A stretch of DNA of 64,000 nucleotides from Halobacillus naozhouensis (GTDB taxonomy: Bacteria; Bacillota; Bacilli; Bacillales; Halobacillaceae). Of this stretch, positions 34,076 to 43,109 are shown in pieces. The DNA is taken from contig NZ_CP121671.1 in NCBI RefSeq assembly GCF_029714185.1, forward strand, positions 3,410,001-3,474,000. The letters are read 5' to 3'. Under the pieces are notes generated by a model that saw only the letters and a list, made by a program, of their open reading frames with translations, was not told the DNA's origin and made no database searches. How positions within the stretch are numbered: the stretch's first letter is position 1; every line of letters starts with the position of its first letter. Position numbers and translations under genes: made by a program.

Positions 34076-34323
34076 AAGAATCCCTGTATAGCAACGAAAA
34101 AAACAAATAAAGAAACAATTATGTTCGCATACCCCCAAAATCTTTTATTGGTTTTATGAAGGTCATTTCTGTGTTTTTGAAGTTCGTCTAACCCTATTAC
34201 TAACAAGAACGCTCCTAGGGATAACATCGTAAACGGCTGTAATTCAGGGGTTTGATTAAACAAACTATATCCTGATAGAAAAACAACGACCAGTGCCAAG
34301 ATAATTCTACTAATTTTAAACAA
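34066..34323 (-). CDS. DUF3953-like membrane protein
   Basis: An 85-residue protein with three helices. The pattern MFKISRIILALVVVFLSGYS ... SLGAFLLVIGLDELQKHRND ... VSLFVFFVAIQGFLLN is that of DUF3953, a small Bacillus membrane family of unknown function. The start is TTG with AAAAGGTG upstream. Its final stop lies in the adjacent repeat. Confidence 0.75.
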   Translation of the reverse strand: MFKISRIILALVVVFLSGYSLFNQTPELQPFTMLSLGAFLLVIGLDELQKHRNDLHKTNKRFWGYANIIVSLFVFFVAIQGFLLN

Positions 34324-34400
34324 TATTTATCACCTTTTCTTCCTTCCCCCTCGCAATCTGTATCTATTTTAACATAAATATCCAAATATCTTTTGAAAGG

Positions 34401-34494
34401 ATCTTCAACAATCTGGCCCATTTCATGCAAAAGAGCGCAAATCCTTATTCCGGATAAGCGCCCGATAACAGAATACTTGATTTCAAGATAATTT
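34401..34494 (+). repeat. Dispersed repeat, complete copy
   Basis: ATCTTCAACAATCTGGCCCAT, stem AGCGCAAATCC...GGATAAGCGC, right arm CCGATAACAGAATACTTGAT, TTCAAGATAAT. Confidence 0.88.
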
Positions 34495-34511
34495 TAAAAG
34501 CCAATAATAGT

Positions 34512-34546
34512 GATCTTCCACTATTGCCCCCGTTAATGGAACAATG
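34512..34546 (+). repeat. Dispersed repeat, arms only
   Basis: GATCTTCCACTATTGCCCCC then GTTAATGGAACAATG: left and right arm fused, stem missing. Confidence 0.6.
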
Positions 34547-34550
34547 TTTG

Positions 34551-35033
34551 TTATTGATTTAAAAGTCTTGTGATAAAACCAAAATTATCATCATCTTTTA
34601 CTAGAAAATCAAAACCCAAATAAGCTGCACTACCAAGTAAAATTGCCCAAAATGCGATACTAGCCGTCATTAATGCTAAGGTTTTTGAACGTGTACCGCC
34701 AAATGAGACAGCTAGTAGTGCTGTTAAATGACTACCTACAAAAAACGGTCCAATGAATGCTAAGCCAGGCAAACCGTATTTATCCCAAATATTCTTCGCA
34801 CGTTTATTTTTAGAGTCACTTTTTTCTTTATTGCCTATTTTCTTCTTACGCCAATTGCGAACTGAGTCTACAAACACAATAAGTAAAACTAGCGTTAATA
34901 AATTGCCTAAAAATGCAATAATAATAACTGGGATTGCTGGAATACCACCTATAATTGCAATCGGTACTATCATTGCTACCTCAAAAAAAGGGATTGCTGC
35001 TAATAAAAAAATAATAAAATACGTCCATATCAT
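34551..35033 (-). CDS. Putative small multi-drug export protein
   Basis: A 160-residue membrane protein with four or five helices, of the Sm_multidrug_ex family (PF06695). Motif examples: IPFFEVAMIVPIAIIGGIPA near the start and DKYGLPGLAFIGPFFVGSHL in the middle. The family was named for suspected export, with weak functional evidence; it is related to DedA-like transporters. A charged linker (NWRKKKIGNKEKSDSKNKR) separates the helix pairs. The start lacks a strong ribosome site. Confidence 0.82.
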   Translation of the reverse strand: MIWTYFIIFLLAAIPFFEVAMIVPIAIIGGIPAIPVIIIAFLGNLLTLVLLIVFVDSVRNWRKKKIGNKEKSDSKNKRAKNIWDKYGLPGLAFIGPFFVGSHLTALLAVSFGGTRSKTLALMTASIAFWAILLGSAAYLGFDFLVKDDDNFGFITRLLNQ

Positions 35034-35108
35034 TCTCTAATACCCCATATATGCTTTACCTTCACTTTCAGCATATTTCCTTTCAAGTTCATCAGTTTAA
35101 AACAAAAG

Positions 35109-35176
35109 CTTTTCAACAAAATGGCCCTTTTCATAAAGAAAGAGCGCCAATTATTATGAGAATACAATTTGCCTCC
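35109..35176 (+). repeat. Dispersed repeat copy, divergent stem
   Basis: CTTTTCAACAAAATGGCCCT, AGAAAGAGCGCCAATTATT, then ACAATTTGCCTCC. Confidence 0.7.
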
Positions 35177-35252
35177 TTTTATAAGAATTATGAAAGCCAT
35201 TTCATTCTAACATAAAATGGAATAATCATTTCCTTCTTTCTTCAATTATTCT

Positions 35253-35325
35253 TGTTCAACAAACTGGTCCAAAATGTAAAAAAGACGCGTTACTCGATAA
35301 ACGCGCCCCGTTAACGGAGGAAATA
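35253..35325 (+). repeat. Dispersed repeat, near-consensus copy
   Basis: TTCAACAAACTGGTCCAAAAT, GTAAAAAAGACGCGTTACTC, GATAAACGCGCCCCG, TTAACGGAGG. In the minus direction the stem is followed by T6. Confidence 0.9.
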
Positions 35326-35329
35326 TGAT

Positions 35330-35641
35330 TTATTTCTTCTCAAAACTCTTAATAAGTCTTATAAGCCAATATAATACTATCCAAGGAAGTATAAATTTTG
35401 TCGCCCATTCCATTAAATTTGGAACTACATATGATATGTTGACTCCTATAAAATCGAGAACAAACCAAAGTAACAATATAAGTGCTATATCAATGACTAT
35501 GTATATAATTGGCATATTATCAATCTGTTTAGATCGTTTAATCGTTTCTCGAAAAGCTAACACAATTAGTACAATGGTTAGTATTAAAATTGCAAAAGTA
35601 ATTAATTGGACTACAATATCACTCCAAACAATTTCATTCAT
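35330..35641 (-). CDS. Membrane protein sharing a C-terminal module with the 6.2 kb gene
   Basis: A 103-residue protein with three helices (VQLITFAILILTIVLIVLAF; IIYIVIDIALILLLWFVLDF; FILPWIVLYWLIRLIK). The final 27 residues nearly repeat those of the 71-residue protein at 6203-6418, but the first part is different. The start at 35641 has GGAGTG 9 bases upstream. Function unknown. Located between two repeat copies, as its relative is near others. Confidence 0.7.
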   Translation of the reverse strand: MNEIVWSDIVVQLITFAILILTIVLIVLAFRETIKRSKQIDNMPIIYIVIDIALILLLWFVLDFIGVNISYVVPNLMEWATKFILPWIVLYWLIRLIKSFEKK

Positions 35642-35722
35642 ATAAACAACACTCCAGTAAGGTATAATCAAGATGAAAATATTATACCAATTATTTCAAA
35701 TTGGCTTTGTTTTTGCAATGAG

Positions 35723-35812
35723 TTATTCAGTTATCTGGACCTTCGTATTAAAGCAAAAGTAGCGCAAGTCTTATCCAATTCTTGCGCCTTTTTACAGAAG
35801 ATTTGATTTCAG
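35723..35812 (+). repeat. Dispersed repeat, complete copy (AAGTCTT stem)
   Basis: TTATTCAGTTATCTGGACCTT, AGCGCAAGTC...CTTGCGCC, right arm TTTACAGAAGATTTGATTTC. Confidence 0.88.
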
Positions 35813-35814
35813 AA

Positions 35815-36240
35815 CTAATCTCCCTTACCTAGATACGTTTCCTCAAAACTATTTCCATCTACATTCTCTACAGACAACTCACCCTCTATAGCACCTAGTC
35901 CTACCATTATATACGGGTTATTTTCGCCATTTTTCTTTTCGCTCTCAGATAGAGTAATTTTGGTATCCCCTAAAACTATATCTACATTATCTAACTCCAA
36001 TGATTTATTTTCATTTCCAGATGATACTACAACCATTTTTTTACCTTCTGATATTGTAAATACTTTAAATCCTCTGGTATCCGAATTATTCTGCAGTTTC
36101 GTTACATATGTTTCAATTTCACCTACTTCACCCAACCTGCTTTTTTCCAAAACCCAGTTGTTTTCAGGTGAATAACCTCCACAAGCAACTAAAATTGAAC
36201 TGATAAATATAACCATAAATACAAAAAGAACCTTTTTCAA
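35815..36240 (-). CDS. Small lipoprotein, unknown
   Basis: A 141-residue lipoprotein (FISSILVAC, modified Cys about 20) with a soluble domain: EIETYVTKLQNNSDTRGFKV, GKKMVVVSSGNENKSLELDN, VDIVLGDTKITLSESEKKNG. The regular short strands suggest a beta sandwich. The start is taken as TTG at 36240 because ATAGGGGGAG lies upstream; a longer frame has no ribosome site. Single gene ending next to a repeat copy. Confidence 0.7.
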   Translation of the reverse strand: MKKVLFVFMVIFISSILVACGGYSPENNWVLEKSRLGEVGEIETYVTKLQNNSDTRGFKVFTISEGKKMVVVSSGNENKSLELDNVDIVLGDTKITLSESEKKNGENNPYIMVGLGAIEGELSVENVDGNSFEETYLGKGD

Positions 36241-36360
36241 TAGTCTCCCCCTATCCGTTAAACCTTCAATTAAATTCTTACTATATACTACAAATTTTTC
36301 AAAATTTGTTTCCGTTTTAACACAAAATGGAAACAAAAAATCGCTATGTCTTTAATAATC

Positions 36361-36408
36361 CTTATTCAACAATCTGGCCCTTATCTTGAAGACTTGATTT
36401 CGAGATAG
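36361..36408 (+). repeat. Dispersed repeat, arms joined without stem
   Basis: CTTATTCAACAATCTGGCCCT then TATCTTGAAGACTTGATTTC, GAGATAGTC. A precise deletion of the hairpin. Confidence 0.8.
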
Positions 36409-36419
36409 TCTAAACAAAT

Positions 36420-36741
36420 ATGATGGCTTTGCCAATTACAGGACTCTTAATTACACTTACCACGAAGGAGCTTGCAGTTGTCATACACAAACTTGTAGCA
36501 GAAGCTGAAGTGAAAAAGGATTATAAAAAATCAAAAAGATACTTATCGTTTCGTTATGCACTACGAGTTTCTCTGGGAGTATTAATAATGATCGGAACAC
36601 TTGTAGGAGCAAAACACCTTGCTCCAGTATTTTTTCACGGATGAACGTGGCTTGTATCCTATGTTGGCAGTTATCCCACTTATCCCAGTCGTAGCTATAT
36701 CTTCAGCGATTAAGGGATTTTTTCGAGGAAATAGAACATAA
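36420..36741 (+). pseudogene. SpoVB/MurJ-type flippase remnant
   Basis: About 105 codons from the middle of a polysaccharide or lipid flippase of the SpoVB kind. Segments include TTKELAVVIHKLVAEAEVKK and, after a one-base shift near 36643, DERGLYPMLAVIPLIPVVAI then SSAIKGFFRGNRT to a TAA. SpoVB acts in spore cortex formation. Neither end is present and no ribosome site exists. It runs against the direction of the surrounding array genes. Confidence 0.7.
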
Positions 36742-36870
36742 CTCCACTGGCTTCATAATTACTCCAATAATTATTTGAAAATGTTTATTTTTTAACAAAT
36801 GTATCCCATCTCCCATTATGTTAAAGTTTAGCTTAACAACAATTATTTCAAATTGTCACCAGTTTCACAG

Positions 36871-36967
36871 TCTAGTATTCACGAATATGATCCTTTCCAT
36901 AATGAAAGAGCGCAATTCTCACTCCAGAATTGCGCTCCTTTTAACAGAAGATCCGATTTCAAGATAA
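36871..36967 (+). repeat. Dispersed repeat, complete copy (GCGCAATTCT stem)
   Basis: TATTCACGAATATGATCCTT, stem GAGCGCAATTCT/AGAATTGCGCTC (12 bp), CTTTTAACAGAAGATCCGAT, TTCAAGATAA. Confidence 0.92.
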
Positions 36968-36980
36968 CCATAACGACATT

Positions 36981-37010
36981 AATATCGATCTTCAGTTACT
37001 ATCCCCTTGT
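36981..37010 (+). repeat. Dispersed repeat, left-arm fragment
   Basis: AATATCGATCTTCAGTTACT then ATCCCCTTGT. It is the last array-type fragment before rph. Confidence 0.4.
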
Positions 37011-37086
37011 ATGTCCTAGTGATAAGGTTCTTAATAATGATTCTCCTAATTCGAATGCTTTTCTTTTACGATCTAAAATGTATCAA

Positions 37087-39711
37087 TTATAGTATTTCTA
37101 TATACCCTTCTGTTCCATTCACCCTGATCCTTTGTCCATCCTTGATCAACTTCGTAGCATTTTCCACTCCGACAACTGCTGGTAAGCCATATTCACGTGC
37201 GATAACCGCTCCATGGGTCATCAGTCCCCCCACTTCGGTGACCAGACCTTTAATGGATACAAACAATGGTGTCCAGCTAGGGTCAGTAAAGGCGGTGATT
37301 AATATATCTCCATCTTCTAGATCAGCATCTTTCATGTTTAAGATGACACGTGCTCGTCCTTCTATAACTCCCGAAGAAACGGGGAGACCTACAATAGCTC
37401 CGGCTGGGAGATTTTCTCGTTTGTACTGCCCTGTAATGATTTCACCATCAGACGTAATAACACGTGGAGGAGTTAGTTTTTCATATAGTTTGTGCTCGTC
37501 TTTTCGTTTGCTGTTGATCTGGTAATCCAATTTATTTGTGCGGACGACTTCGTGAAGTTCTTCAAAAGTGAGGTAGTATATATCTTCTTTTTCATGAATA
37601 ACGTTGGCTTGTACGAGTTGTTCAGCTTCTTTCAGTAAAGCCTGCTTATAAAGGAAGTAGCGATTAATCATGCCGTATTTTGGATATTCACGATAACCGA
37701 TGAAATTCCGTATTAGGCTGATCATACGTTTTGTTTTTTTGGCTTTTTGTTCACCATCCGGTAATTGTTTCAAACGATCTAATAACTCTTGTTCTTTTCT
37801 CAAAGCCTTCTGTCGTCCTTGATCAAATATCTGATTGCTAGCATTTGGCTCAAAATTTTTGATGTTACTGAGAATCATGGGGACAAGTGTAGTTGGTTTT
37901 TCGCTCCAACGGGTTTTAGTAATATCGATTTCTCCGACACACCGCATGCCATATTTGTTGAGATATTCATAGATAGCGGCTTGTGCTTCCTTTCCACCAT
38001 CGAACTTTATCAATTCATTTAAAAAGTCATCATCTTCCTCTTTTACATGGTGTAAATAATCAACTACTTCTGGATAAGGACGAATCACATCTGCGACATC
38101 CAGCAGTGCTAGCCCCATTTCCGAAGTAATATTGTTTGGTACAGATTGAGATAGCGTGTCTGCTACGTTCTTTTCACCCAACCACTCATTCATTTTTTCA
38201 TTGATCCATGATGAAGCGTCCATAGCAGCCCTAATCACTTCCAAACTTTGTGGGTCAAATAAAACTTTCTTTAATTGCTGGATATCTTCTAGAATAAACC
38301 TAAATAATTCCGGTCCTGATTTCGTTTGGATGTTTTGTTTTAACTCTTCTATCGATGTTTGACTACTCTTAATCAATTCATGAACGATTGTCGGATCGTT
38401 TTCCATTTTTTCTAGAAAACTCTCAGACGTATCTCTATTGCTTTCACTGTGACTCGGAGCTTTTTCTTCTTCACCATTTGATATCGATCTTATAAAACCT
38501 TCTCGCTCTGCTATAGTCATGAGCGCGTCTTTTATGAGCGGATCGGATTGCCCCAAGGTATCTACTATATTTCTCCTGCTAACAGGTGAAGCCAACATAG
38601 GTGTTACATCAACAAACAACCTTCCACCAGCTTTACGCATGGGTGCAGGAGTGGTTAACAGGAATAGAGACATTCCCAATGGTTTCATGGGGTCGGTCAT
38701 CATTTGTTGATGTCCAACAGATACATAGACGTGATTTTCTTGGACATTCGTTTCAGGGATGGGGTATAGAGTCGTAATTGGACGACTCTGAACAATGTAA
38801 AATGTATCATCAACCAAACACCATTCAATGTCTTGTGGGCAACCAAAATAAGCTTCGATCTGTCTACCGATCTTTGCTAGTTGTAAAATTTGTCGGTCAG
38901 TAAGGGTTTGAGTCTTTTGCTGACCAGGCTCGATCTGCTGTGTCTCTGTTCCGCCTTCTTTTAAGGCATAGATGGCTAGTTTTTTAGTTGCTATCATCTT
39001 ATCGACGACTTCCTCTTCCTGTACTTTATAACAATCCGCAGATACTAAGCCAGAGACAAGTGCCTCACCGAGTCCAAAGCTAGCATCGATTGACAGCATC
39101 TTACGGTTTGAGGTAACTGGATCAGCTGTAAATAATATTCCGGAAGCTTGTGGAAAGATCATCCTTTGAATAACAACAGACAGATAAACCTTGCGATGGT
39201 CAAATTCGTTTTTCATTCGATAAATCACAGCACGATCAGTAAATAGTGAAGCCCAGCACTTACTAATATGTTGTAAAATGGTGTCCTTTCCTTTGATGTT
39301 TAAATAGGTGTCCTGTTGACCAGCAAAGGAGGCAAATGGAAGATCCTCGGCTGTAGCACTTGAACGAACAGCATAGGCATGCTCGGCGCCAAAAGTTGAG
39401 AGACAGCGATCGATCTCTTCTTCGATCCCCTTCTCGATCCCGGTCCCCTCAATCAACTCACGAATCTTCCTGCTGACTTCACTAATTCTTTCTCGTTCCT
39501 CCACTTTTAGAACTGCTAGTTGATCCAGTAATTGATGAAGCTCCACATTTTCTCCAATGACTCTTTTATATGCCTCAGTGGTAACACAAAATCCCTCTGG
39601 TACAAGTGTTCCTTCAATCCTCGAACATTCGCCCAAATTCATCCCTTTGCCACCGACTAACATTTGTCTCGTTTTATCAATCTCCCGAAACTCTAATACA
39701 TATGGTTTCAT
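37087..39711 (-). CDS. rph: Rifampin phosphotransferase Rph
   Basis: Inactivates rifamycins by ATP-dependent phosphorylation. The 874-residue protein has the expected order: ATP-binding domain (about 1-320, with VGGKGMNLGE and YAVRSSATAEDLPFASFAGQ), rifampin-binding domain, and C-terminal swivelling His domain (about 775-870, EVGGLMTHGAVIAREYGLPA). It matches Bacillus/Listeria Rph strongly in my recollection. The start MKPYVLEF at 39711 follows GGGAGGGGAAG; five codons upstream is an ATG without spacing. A short upstream frame and divergent promoter lie at 39.8 kb. Stand-alone gene. Confidence 0.93.
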   Translation of the reverse strand: MKPYVLEFREIDKTRQMLVGGKGMNLGECSRIEGTLVPEGFCVTTEAYKRVIGENVELHQLLDQLAVLKVEERERISEVSRKIRELIEGTGIEKGIEEEIDRCLSTFGAEHAYAVRSSATAEDLPFASFAGQQDTYLNIKGKDTILQHISKCWASLFTDRAVIYRMKNEFDHRKVYLSVVIQRMIFPQASGILFTADPVTSNRKMLSIDASFGLGEALVSGLVSADCYKVQEEEVVDKMIATKKLAIYALKEGGTETQQIEPGQQKTQTLTDRQILQLAKIGRQIEAYFGCPQDIEWCLVDDTFYIVQSRPITTLYPIPETNVQENHVYVSVGHQQMMTDPMKPLGMSLFLLTTPAPMRKAGGRLFVDVTPMLASPVSRRNIVDTLGQSDPLIKDALMTIAEREGFIRSISNGEEEKAPSHSESNRDTSESFLEKMENDPTIVHELIKSSQTSIEELKQNIQTKSGPELFRFILEDIQQLKKVLFDPQSLEVIRAAMDASSWINEKMNEWLGEKNVADTLSQSVPNNITSEMGLALLDVADVIRPYPEVVDYLHHVKEEDDDFLNELIKFDGGKEAQAAIYEYLNKYGMRCVGEIDITKTRWSEKPTTLVPMILSNIKNFEPNASNQIFDQGRQKALRKEQELLDRLKQLPDGEQKAKKTKRMISLIRNFIGYREYPKYGMINRYFLYKQALLKEAEQLVQANVIHEKEDIYYLTFEELHEVVRTNKLDYQINSKRKDEHKLYEKLTPPRVITSDGEIITGQYKRENLPAGAIVGLPVSSGVIEGRARVILNMKDADLEDGDILITAFTDPSWTPLFVSIKGLVTEVGGLMTHGAVIAREYGLPAVVGVENATKLIKDGQRIRVNGTEGYIEIL

Positions 39712-39775
39712 TTCTTCCCCTCCCATTTATCACTCAATACCAATACGAATCATACGAAAAAAATTGGGCATCTGA

Positions 39776-39823
39776 TCAACCAATTACACTGTCCACTCGT
39801 TCCTGCTCCTGGCGAAGTTCCAT
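39776..39823 (-). other. 15-codon upstream ORF before rph (HelD-like start)
   Basis: MELRQEQERVDSVIG then stop, with AAAAAGGAG 14 bases upstream. It resembles the start of HelD/HelR-type RNA polymerase-associated helicases. It could be a leader peptide or the stump of a lost helicase gene; HelD-type helicases are linked to rifamycin resistance in other bacteria. Confidence 0.4.
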
Positions 39824-39865
39824 GTTCCTAGCAAACACTCCTTTTTAAAAAAATAAAAATAGGGG

Positions 39866-39895
39866 TTGACTGAAAAGAATTTCGCGAGGTATAAT
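39866..39895 (+). promoter_or_regulatory. Strong plus-strand promoter divergent from rph
   Basis: TTGACT, 18 bases, TATAAT: a near-consensus vegetative promoter. It faces away from rph and leads into a ~250-base transcript ended at 40149. Confidence 0.8.
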
Positions 39896-39899
39896 TAAA

Positions 39900-40150
39900 A
39901 TAAGGGAAATTATACGGAAATCCATTAACAGCGTATATCTATATAAATCTACCACAGTTTTATATTTTTATCAATTTATTTACGCGCCCATCGCTATGAT
40001 GGATCATAATGTACAAGAAAAAACCTATTTCACAAGGCAAATGTATGGTCATGTAGTGGTAGCGTCAGGAAAATACGTATTTACGACGTTAAGGAAACTC
40101 CAATATGAAAGCCCAATTTCTTAGTATTAATACTAAGAAATTGGGCTTTT
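39900..40150 (+). ncRNA. Short transcript unit of unknown nature between rph and the MFS gene
   Basis: Bounded by a near-consensus promoter and a very strong terminator. A 42-codon frame starts at 39996 (MMDHNVQEKTYFTRQMYGHV ...) but has no ribosome site and its stop lies in the terminator. A small RNA or gene remnant is possible. Expression is inferred only from the signals. Confidence 0.4.
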
Positions 40151-40155
40151 TTCGT
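40108..40155 (+). terminator. 42-nt perfect palindromic terminator
   Basis: AAAGCCCAATTTCTTAGTATT and its exact inverse form an uninterrupted palindrome followed by T6. Also functional on the minus strand by symmetry. Confidence 0.88.
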
Positions 40156-40159
40156 TACT

Positions 40160-40545
40160 CTATTAAAGAGCCCGTTTGTTTAAGTACATTTTTACAAACA
40201 AACTGCCAGCTTCCACTGGCTCAAGTTATTGGGTGAACACTTAAATGGAGAATCAATTATTCGTTAAGTGTTGAAAAATTACTTCATCTCATTTGCAACT
40301 TAACTCGTAGCCACTCACTGAATCCCCCCTTTAGTACTTTACTGAACATTATTGAAAGCGCTCACGCATACTGCTATGGTAAGTTTGTACCATGTTTTAC
40401 CTTAAATGTATTTTATTATTATAAGAGGGAGTAGGAAGTGATTGTTATAGCTAAAGGTGGAAATCAAGTATCTGATCAATGATGTCTTCTTTGCAATATT
40501 AGGATGTTGTCTCCTTTTTAACGTTCTAATAGAAAGGCTGGTTAA
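40160..40545. other. Gene-free interval upstream of the MFS gene
   Basis: Holds a repeat-like fragment (AAAGAGCCCGTTTGTTTAAG, about 40164), an inverted repeat CACTTAA...TTAAGTG (40235-40270) and the cre site. No coding signal was found. Confidence 0.5.
40353..40366. promoter_or_regulatory. Candidate cre (CcpA) site
   Basis: TGAAAGCGCTCACG agrees with the catabolite-responsive consensus TGWAARCGNTNWCW at nearly all positions. It lies 180 bases upstream of the MFS gene. Confidence 0.6.
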
Positions 40546-41877
40546 ATGATTAATACATTAGACGAGGTACAAAATAAAAGGTTTATTCGAATTAGATTGT
40601 GTATGTACATTTTATTAGTCTTTATCTTCATGCTTGGTTTTTTTGAGAGATTTGCTCCTGGAGCATTTGCATCTGATTTGATGGTTGAATTTAAAATCAC
40701 CGGTGCTACTCTAGGGTCTATAACAGCCGTTTATTTTGTTACCTATACCGCTTTACAAATCCCAGCAGGAGTTTTAGCTGATCGTGTAGGTCCAAAGAAA
40801 ATTGTAAGTACGGGCGCAATTATTGCAGGTCTTGGTTCACTAATATTTAGTTTATCCCCTACTCTTGCGTTGATTAGTTTCGGTAGATTTCTTGTTGGAC
40901 TTGGAGGAGCCACAGTATTTATTGGTATTATGAAATTTAATACTCAATGGTTCAATAAGAAAAATTATGGCATGATTAGTGGGGTCACATTATTATTAGG
41001 CAACCTTGGGGCAGCGATAAGTGCAGGTCCACTGGCAGTTCTTTTAAGTTACGTTACTTGGAGAAATACTTTCCTTACTACCGGTGTCACCGCTATATCA
41101 TTAGGAATTTTGATATATCTTTTTGTAGAAAACAGTCCTAAGGATGCAGGTTTTAATCAGAACATGAACGATTCTAGGACAGAAGGAATGAAGGAAAAAT
41201 GGTATAAAGAGTTAATACAGGTATTTTTAAATAAAGATATTTGGCCGATTTTTATTGCTAGTATAGGAACAAACGCAACATTCTACGCTTTTGCAGGCTT
41301 GTGGGGCATTCCCTTACTAACGGATAGTTTTGACCTATCAAATAAGCAAGCATCCCTAAACACTACTATAGGTTTAACAGCTTACGGATTCTTCTCACTT
41401 GTGATCGGATGGTGGTCGGATAAAGCTGGAACAAGGAAACCTTTTGTAATTGGAAGTTCCCTAATTTCCGCATTGGGCTGGTTGGGATTAATCATTCTGC
41501 CTTGGCAACCAGGGTGGTCTGGGATTTTACTGTATTTAATGATTGGTTTAGCAGCAGCTCAAATGGTCGTTTCTTTTGCCGTTGTGAAAGAAGTGGTTCC
41601 ATCCTGGGTAGCAGGGATGGCTCTTGCATTGGTAAATACGGGCGTTTTCTTAGCTGTGAGTTTAATCCAACCTTTGTTCGGATTGATGATAGACCTTAGT
41701 TGGAGTGGTGCATGGATGGATGGTGCAAGGCAATATTCGTTTGAAAATTATAGGAGTGGTTTATGGTTAACCTTTGCTATAAGCTTTGCAGGTTTAATCG
41801 CTTCTTTTTTTGTAACAGAAACCTATTGTGGAGAAAAGGAAGTAAGGGATATCCAGAAAAAAGCCTCATCTATTTGA
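40546..41877 (+). CDS. MFS transporter
   Basis: A 443-residue, 12-helix major facilitator, probably a proton-coupled carrier. The MFS signature between helices 2 and 3 is VLADRVGPKK (GxxxDRxGxRK type), and the repeat in the second half is WWSDKAGTRK. Substrate unknown; it resembles anion/cation or sugar-acid symporters of Bacillus. AGAAAGG precedes ATG. The stop lies in a terminator stem. The upstream cre site suggests carbon catabolite control. Confidence 0.85.
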   Translation: MINTLDEVQNKRFIRIRLCMYILLVFIFMLGFFERFAPGAFASDLMVEFKITGATLGSITAVYFVTYTALQIPAGVLADRVGPKKIVSTGAIIAGLGSLIFSLSPTLALISFGRFLVGLGGATVFIGIMKFNTQWFNKKNYGMISGVTLLLGNLGAAISAGPLAVLLSYVTWRNTFLTTGVTAISLGILIYLFVENSPKDAGFNQNMNDSRTEGMKEKWYKELIQVFLNKDIWPIFIASIGTNATFYAFAGLWGIPLLTDSFDLSNKQASLNTTIGLTAYGFFSLVIGWWSDKAGTRKPFVIGSSLISALGWLGLIILPWQPGWSGILLYLMIGLAAAQMVVSFAVVKEVVPSWVAGMALALVNTGVFLAVSLIQPLFGLMIDLSWSGAWMDGARQYSFENYRSGLWLTFAISFAGLIASFFVTETYCGEKEVRDIQKKASSI

Positions 41878-41910
41878 TCAGCAAATAGATGAGACTCCTT
41901 AGATTTTCTT
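41865..41910 (+). terminator. Terminator overlapping the MFS stop codon
   Basis: 12-bp stem CTCATCTATTTG/CAAATAGATGAG with ATCAG loop, then a T-rich run. Confidence 0.85.
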
Positions 41911-41954
41911 TTATTCTTCTGCTTCTTGAGCAAATTTAGCTGTTTGTCCAGAAT

Positions 41955-42536
<582 letters not shown>

Positions 42537-42651
42537 GTCAATTTGCCTCCTTATTATTTTTACTCATAATGGTATTTGTTTTTTAATAAATCGCTTACAT
42601 AATTGTAAATTCAGTTTACACTAAATTATAGGAGTTAGTAAAATCCACCCC

Positions 42652-42727
42652 TCCACAATCTGTTGTTCCAATACATTAATAAAAGCGCAATCCTTTGCTT
42701 CAGAATTGCGCCCCTTTGATGAATAAA
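42652..42727 (+). repeat. Dispersed repeat copy (GCGCAATTCT stem)
   Basis: CCACAATCTGTTGTTCCAATA, AAAGCGCAATCCTTTGCTTC, AGAATTGCGCCCCTTTGATG. Left arm changed. Confidence 0.75.
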
Positions 42728-42831
42728 GATTAAAGAGTTTGTGTGTATTCAGATAGATTGTATGTCGCTTAACTAATTATCCCTATTTTAGAACTATGCT
42801 TCAAAGTTTACTGCATCTAGCCAGGGTTCTG

Positions 42832-42905
42832 TTAATTATCCCCAATCTAGCCCTATAGATAAATAAAGAGCGCGATTCTTACTTCAGAATTGCGCTCCTT
42901 TTCAT
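42832..42905 (+). repeat. Dispersed repeat copy (GCGCAATTCT stem)
   Basis: GTTAATTATCCCCAATCTAG, CCCTATAGATAAATAAAGAG, CGCGATTCTTACTTCAGAAT, TGCGCTCC. A mate of 36871-36967. Confidence 0.82.
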
Positions 42906-43050
42906 AAATTAACCTATTTAACTCCTGTTATAAGGGGATTATCCATCGTATTTCATTTACTCACCTTGAAGAAGAATAGATGTTTTGTTTTCTACCAGAC
43001 CTCTAATTTCCATACATACGTTTCAAAGGGATTAAAGTAGTTAATACTTT

Positions 43051-43087
43051 GGTAATATTAAGGTAACGTCACGGTAATATGTGTAAC
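43051..43087 (+). promoter_or_regulatory. Direct repeats GGTAAT/C at 11-bp spacing
   Basis: GGTAAT (43051), GGTAAC (43062) and GGTAAT (43073) are exactly 11 bp apart; TGTAAC follows at 43082. Such same-face repeats are typical of OmpR/PhoB-type response regulators. They lie just upstream of the 68-codon gene. Confidence 0.5.
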
Positions 43088-43109
43088 GTTCGCTAAAAAG
43101 GGAGATTGC

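Larger units (their letters stand above)
42537..43109. other. Gene-free interval with two repeats and a direct-repeat operator
   Basis: Contains two dispersed repeat copies and the GGTAAT-type direct repeats listed separately. No gene is supported. Confidence 0.6.

Noticed and set aside
37789..39775. Several 60-80-codon plus-strand frames opposite rph
   Set aside because: Antisense shadows of a strongly conserved coding gene, without their own start signals.
39776..40155. A riboswitch or rifamycin-associated element upstream of rph
   Set aside because: The known actinobacterial rifamycin-associated element sequence is not present, and no conserved riboswitch fold was recognised.
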